A stretch of DNA of 29,814 nucleotides, from positions 696,805 through 726,618 of the forward strand of contig BFEA01000537.1 in NCBI GenBank assembly GCA_003427395.1. Reading direction: 5' to 3'. A program made the translations under genes and the position numbers. This document shows positions 26,461 through 29,814 of this stretch, one piece after another (positions within the stretch are counted from its first letter, which is position 1; each line of letters begins with the position of its first letter). Below the pieces are notes generated by a model. It saw only the letters and a program-made list of their open reading frames with translations. It did no database searches and was not told where the DNA came from. This stretch comes from Chara braunii. Lineage: Eukaryota > Streptophyta > Charophyceae > Charales > Characeae.

Positions 26461-27720
26461 CCTACGGGACAACTTCATCCACTGCCACCAAGCCGACCCC
26501 GAGTTCCACGACAAGTACGTGAATTGCTCCTCTCCTAATGCGACGCCTTCTCACTACCGGATCCAAGAGGGGTACTTGCTTGTTCACACGCGGGGGAAGG
26601 ACCTTCTTTGCATACCGAGTGACTCTCACTTGCGTACACGAATTCTTGGCGAGTTCCACGATGCTCCGACCACTGGACACTTTGGGGTCAATCGAACAAT
26701 TAACCGACTTCACGAGCGCTTTTGGTGCCCCGGCCTTCTCGGCAACGTCTCACGCTATTGCGAGTCATGCGAGGTTTGCCGACGCTGCAAATCCCGCAAT
26801 CATCGTCGGTACGGCGAGTTGCAACCATTACCGGTCCCCTTGTGTCGAAGGGAAGCGATTGCCATAGACATTACCGGGCCGTTCCCCAAGCACAAGACCG
26901 GTGTGGATGGGATTCTCACGGTGGTCGACCGACTCACCAAGTTCGCCATGTTTTTGCCTTGCCGCTATCATGCCAAGGCGCCGGAGTTGGTCGAGGTTCT
27001 TTACGCCGGTTGGATTCGAACCAAGGGTCACCCCAAGGAAATCGTCTGCGACCGCGACACTCGGTTCATGTCTGATTTTTGGTTGACGCTCATCAAACGA
27101 TGGGGCTCATCCCTCAAGCCGAGTTCGGCATGTCACCCCCAAACCGGCCGAGTTCGACATGTCACCCCCAAACCGATGGCCAAACGGAGAGGGCGCACCA
27201 AACCGCACAGGTTCTCCTTCGCACTCCCATCTGGCTCGACCAAAAGGATTGGGTTGAGCAGTTGTCGGATATCGAGTTGGCATACAACTCGTCTATCCAT
27301 CCGACTATCGGGATGTCGCCCTTCGAGTTCGAGCACGGCTCGCCGGTCACTTCTCCGTTGGACACAATCATCCCACGAGCGGTCGAGAGCGACGACCATC
27401 TTCTCTTCTTGCGTCGGATGCAAGAGCTACTTGTCAAGGCACGCGACCAGATGGCAAAGACGCTGCAATGCATGAGCCAACAGGCCAATCGCCAGCGTCT
27501 TCCTTGTCCCTTCCGCGCTGGCGACCTCGTATGGGTTTCCGCCGCGGAATTCAGCCTCGAACAAGACATCTCTCGCAAGCTCCTCCTGAAATGGATGGGG
27601 CCCTGGCCGATCGTGGCACCCGCTGGGGATGCACCCGAAGGACCTTCCTTTGTCATTCAGGTGCCCGCCCACTTGCCCATCTACCCGGTCTTTCATTGCT
27701 CCAAGTTGGCTCTTTACACG
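26461..27720 (+). pseudogene. Element C integrase, split by a 29-bp tandem duplication
   Basis: The zinc-binding domain is complete: HDAPTTGHFGVNRTINRLHE and CESCEVCRRCK give H-x-H and CxxC pairs. The catalytic core has EAIAIDITGPFPKHKTGVDG (first Asp), GHPKEIVCDRDTRFMSDFW (second Asp), then CHPQT. At 27119-27176 a 29-bp unit is duplicated, so the frame 26114-27475 runs off into a wrong frame just before the catalytic Glu. The Glu motif TDGQTERAHQT lies in the frame 27079-27933. The C-terminal domain (FRAGDLVWVSAAEFSLEQ, LKWMGPWPIVAPAGDAPEGP, PVFHCSKLALYTP) is in this second frame. Apart from the duplication this is the most complete integrase in the window. Confidence 0.88.
27119..27176 (+). 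repeat. 29-bp tandem duplication in integrase of element C
   Basis: Two units starting CCGAGTTCGGCATG and CCGAGTTCGACATG (27119 and 27148) differ at one or two bases. The length 29 is not a multiple of three, so the reading frame is broken exactly before the catalytic Glu motif. Confidence 0.9.
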
Positions 27721-28009
27721 CCAGCGGAACATGACGATTTTCCCGGGCGACAATCGCAAGACCCACCCTCTATGGACGGTTTTCAAGAGGTTGGTGACAT
27801 CATCTCTCAGCATCGCTACGGCAACAGGTCGATCGAATACTTGGTACACTTTGTACTGCACCCACAAAGCCGACCGTTGGTTGACCCGTGCAGAACTCCA
27901 AGCAACAACTCCAGAGGTTCTCGCACGCTATGAACGCAAGATGCAAGGCAAGCCGGTATCGTCCGCTCCACGTAGCACCCGTGTCCACGTTCCACCTTCA
28001 TATCGTTAG
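27721..28009 (+). pseudogene. Element C chromodomain-like C-terminus
   Basis: DGFQEVGDIISQHRYGNRSI and EYLVHF begin a chromodomain-like fold in the integrase frame. A frame change near 27855 moves the rest to THKADRWLTRAELQATTPEV and LARYERKMQGKPV, ending at a TAG (28007-28009). The arrangement matches the end of element A (DRWFTKEKL...YERELKG). Chromodomains of chromoviruses bind modified histones and steer integration; whether this divergent version does so is inference. Confidence 0.72.
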
Positions 28010-28037
28010 CTTCAGCCTCGACCCGGCTTGATTTCAT

Positions 28038-28050
28038 AAGGAGGGGGGGG
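28038..28050 (+). promoter_or_regulatory. Polypurine tract of element C
   Basis: AAGGAGGGGGGGG lies directly before the LTR start TGTTACATG. Its position defines the 5' end of the 3' LTR and hence, by comparison, that of the 5' LTR at 20121. Confidence 0.9.
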
Positions 28051-29343
28051 TGTTACATGTTGCACCTGCACACGGGCCCCATTTGAGGGGCCCAACAGTT
28101 GTTGAGGGGCCCCCAGGCCGCATGCCATCAAACATGCGCCCTGGAGGCCCATGGCAGCCCCCAGGCCGCCGACTTCAAATATAGGCGGCAATAATTATTT
28201 ATTTATTTAATTATTTATTTAATTACTTACCTATTGTCCTATTCTTTGTCTGTGCAAACGTCGTTTCAAACTTGCAGGCCCCAAGGCCACGCCTTGGGCC
28301 AGGTACAAAAGGACGAGGCACTTTCGAAACCATGCGCGTTTTGGCGCCTGACTCAACAGTACCAACGCCGTTTCGGACTGCAGGCACCAAGGCAGCACCT
28401 TGGGCCAGGTACAAAGGAACGAGGCCTGACCAAGGCCAGGAATGTTTTCACGCCTTGCCGCATCAGCAACATGGTCTGGATGTCCAACACGGACCCAGAC
28501 TGGCTGGGCCATTTGAGGCCAGCATGAGGCAGACCCAGCCTCGCCCAGCGCTATAGATAGTTGGGCAGCGGCTGGGTATGGGATAGTTCAGGTAGCTCAC
28601 TTCTCGAGCGACATGCTGCTAGACCAGCGCTGCATCTTAGCGCTGCGCTGATGACTAGAGGTAGTGGCGTAGGTAGGGCGGAGGCCATACCTACGGACGA
28701 CGGACTTACCTGGCGCCATAGCTGGGACTCCGCTTGCGACCTGCACAAGACAGCAACCATGCGACAGTCAGTGTACGACGACTTTCCAGCAGGTGAGACA
28801 ATAGGGAAGATGATCTCTTCGTCTTCCCTCCATCTCATCTCTCTCTCTCTCCTCCCTACTTCTTTTTCTTCTTCTTCTTCTTCAGATACGAGAGTGGGAG
28901 GGGTTACATTGGGCATTGCGCCCAGGATCTGATTCGACATTTCTGAGGAAGGCATTGATTGGACATCGGTAAGGGATTATTTTTGGACTTCGCTATTGCG
29001 ATCTCGGTCTCCTCCCTCACCTGCATTTTCATCTCCCTCCTTCCCCCATCTCTCATTTGTGGTATCTCCCCATGTGCGTGTACAAGGAGGGACCTTTTCT
29101 TCTTGGTGTGCGGTCCCTCCTCCTCCTCTCACATGTGTGATGAATGATGGGATGTCGTGTCAGTTCCGGTCAGGTAAGAATTTATATTAAAGTCTTCCGC
29201 TGCGTTACTATCTGCCACTTTGTATATCTCAGGATGTACATTGCTTGTTGATGCTCAACTAACATTGCATTGTCCATTCAGTCCTTTGTATCACATTGCG
29301 GATCCTTGGCTCTACCTACATTGCCTAAGTGTTGCATACTTCA
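28051..29343 (+). repeat. 3' LTR of element C
   Basis: Starts TGTTACATGTTGCACC, ends ATACTTCA. It carries all the landmarks of the 5' LTR in the same order: ~102-bp direct repeats in U3, TATAGATAG (28552-28560), CTTACCTGGCGCCATAGCT (28705-28723), short CT repeat, and CTTCCGCTGCG (29194-29204). Differences include small indels in the TTATTTA-rich segment near 28190-28230. Confidence 0.88.
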
Positions 29344-29814
29344 ACGAGTATGGGCAGAACCAAAGATCAAACCAATGTAGGATGAGCATATATGCAGCGG
29401 AAGTCTGATAAACGGACTGACTCACATAGCATCACTCCACACACATACAATCGTGAGATGGTGGGGTCTGGGCCATTCATAGACGATGCCCAGATCCCGT
29501 ACACGCATTCACAGATGAAAGGTGGGAGGAGAGACGAAGGAGATGGGGAGGTAGACAACACCGAAAGTCACCGAGATAGAATCTGATAGGTCACCGATAT
29601 GGTAGTCCAAAATGTCATCCGACAAGATCAAAATGTCGAGGACCATAGGTCACCAATGTCGGGGATACAGGGTCCAAATGTAACCGGTGTCTGAACTGTG
29701 ATGTCGCCAAGTATCAACCCCAACGGTCTCCAAGTCTCCAATCCGGTAAGTACCACAGTCTCATATCACCGAAGTCCAACTCTGATCTCTGTCCAACTAG
29801 TATAAGTCTCTAGT
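29344..29814. other. Flank with no gene; possible reverse-strand LTR end
   Basis: No open frame with protein character. GCAGCGGAAG at 29394-29403 is the reverse complement of the CTTCCGCTGC motif of the C and solo LTRs, suggesting an LTR in the opposite orientation that would begin beyond the window. Three loosely similar GTCACCGAGAT, GGTCACCGATAT and GGTCACCAATGT words (29564-29665) are also present. Confidence 0.4.

Larger units (their letters stand above)
20121..29343 (+). mobile_element. Element C: nearly full-length Ty3/gypsy retrotransposon
   Basis: About 9.2 kb: 5' LTR 20121-21413, primer-binding site, ATTG-repeat and A/T-rich leader, gag, protease, RT, RNase H, integrase, chromodomain-like tail, polypurine tract 28038-28050, 3' LTR 28051-29343. 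The LTRs are equal in length (1293 bp) and agree at roughly nine in ten positions by eye, so the copy is not young. The protease (DSG) and RT (YLDD) active sites are intact, but there are about eight frame changes or stops. No matching target duplication is present (GGTGA before, ACGAG after), so the ends may have been joined by recombination. Confidence 0.88.

Overview
The window looks like repeat-dense nuclear DNA of a plant-lineage eukaryote. It contains decayed Ty3/gypsy (Metaviridae-type) LTR retrotransposons with chromodomain-like integrase tails and initiator-Met-type primer-binding sites. It also holds non-autonomous DNA transposons, long microsatellites and two short runs containing N. 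There are no operons, ribosome binding sites or intact host genes. A streptophyte alga of the Chara type is a guess from overall feel, not something the sequence proves. Every long reading frame that I recognise is a piece of gag or pol, and none of the elements is intact.

Layout: 1-3368 is non-coding or unrecognised DNA with a CT microsatellite, a small N-containing homopolymer patch and a possible minus-strand coiled-coil pseudogene (about 2049-3175). Element A runs from 3369 to 12452: 5' LTR 3369-4313, primer-binding site 4316-4327, long leader, gag from 5594, pol to 11998, polypurine tract 12020-12035, and a 3' LTR cut short at about 12452. A's gag is split by a solo LTR of another family (6206-7176) and carries a 111-bp foldback (8224-8334). 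Fragment D (about 12453-13914) is a gag plus protease/linker remnant fused directly to the truncated LTR. Region 13915-15044 is simple sequence and unassigned DNA with CA repeats and a G-rich block.

Element B (about 15045-20120) has gag, protease, RT and part of RNase H. Its gag is interrupted by a 529-bp terminal-inverted-repeat element with an 8-bp target duplication. B stops inside RNase H where the LTR of element C begins. Element C (20121-29343, about 9.2 kb) has both LTRs, a primer-binding site, gag, all pol domains and a polypurine tract, but several frameshifts. The tail (29344-29814) has no gene and may hold the end of an LTR in the opposite orientation.

Most notable observation: B and C are related, and in both the gag frame ends at the heptamer GGGAAAC in the slippery register, immediately followed by a stop codon. 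Pol is open in the -1 frame. A hairpin with a 9-nt loop lies at the same distance downstream in each, and its stem shows two compensatory base-pair changes between the elements. This is the signature of a conserved -1 ribosomal frameshift signal for Gag-Pol. The same two elements share an array of CCACGTCAGCA-like units at the 5' end of gag. In B it is six exact 15-nt units encoding PRQQ-type pentapeptides.

Decay of the elements is visible as catalytic Asp-to-Asn changes, stop codons, and two tandem duplications (56 bp and 29 bp) whose lengths break the reading frame.
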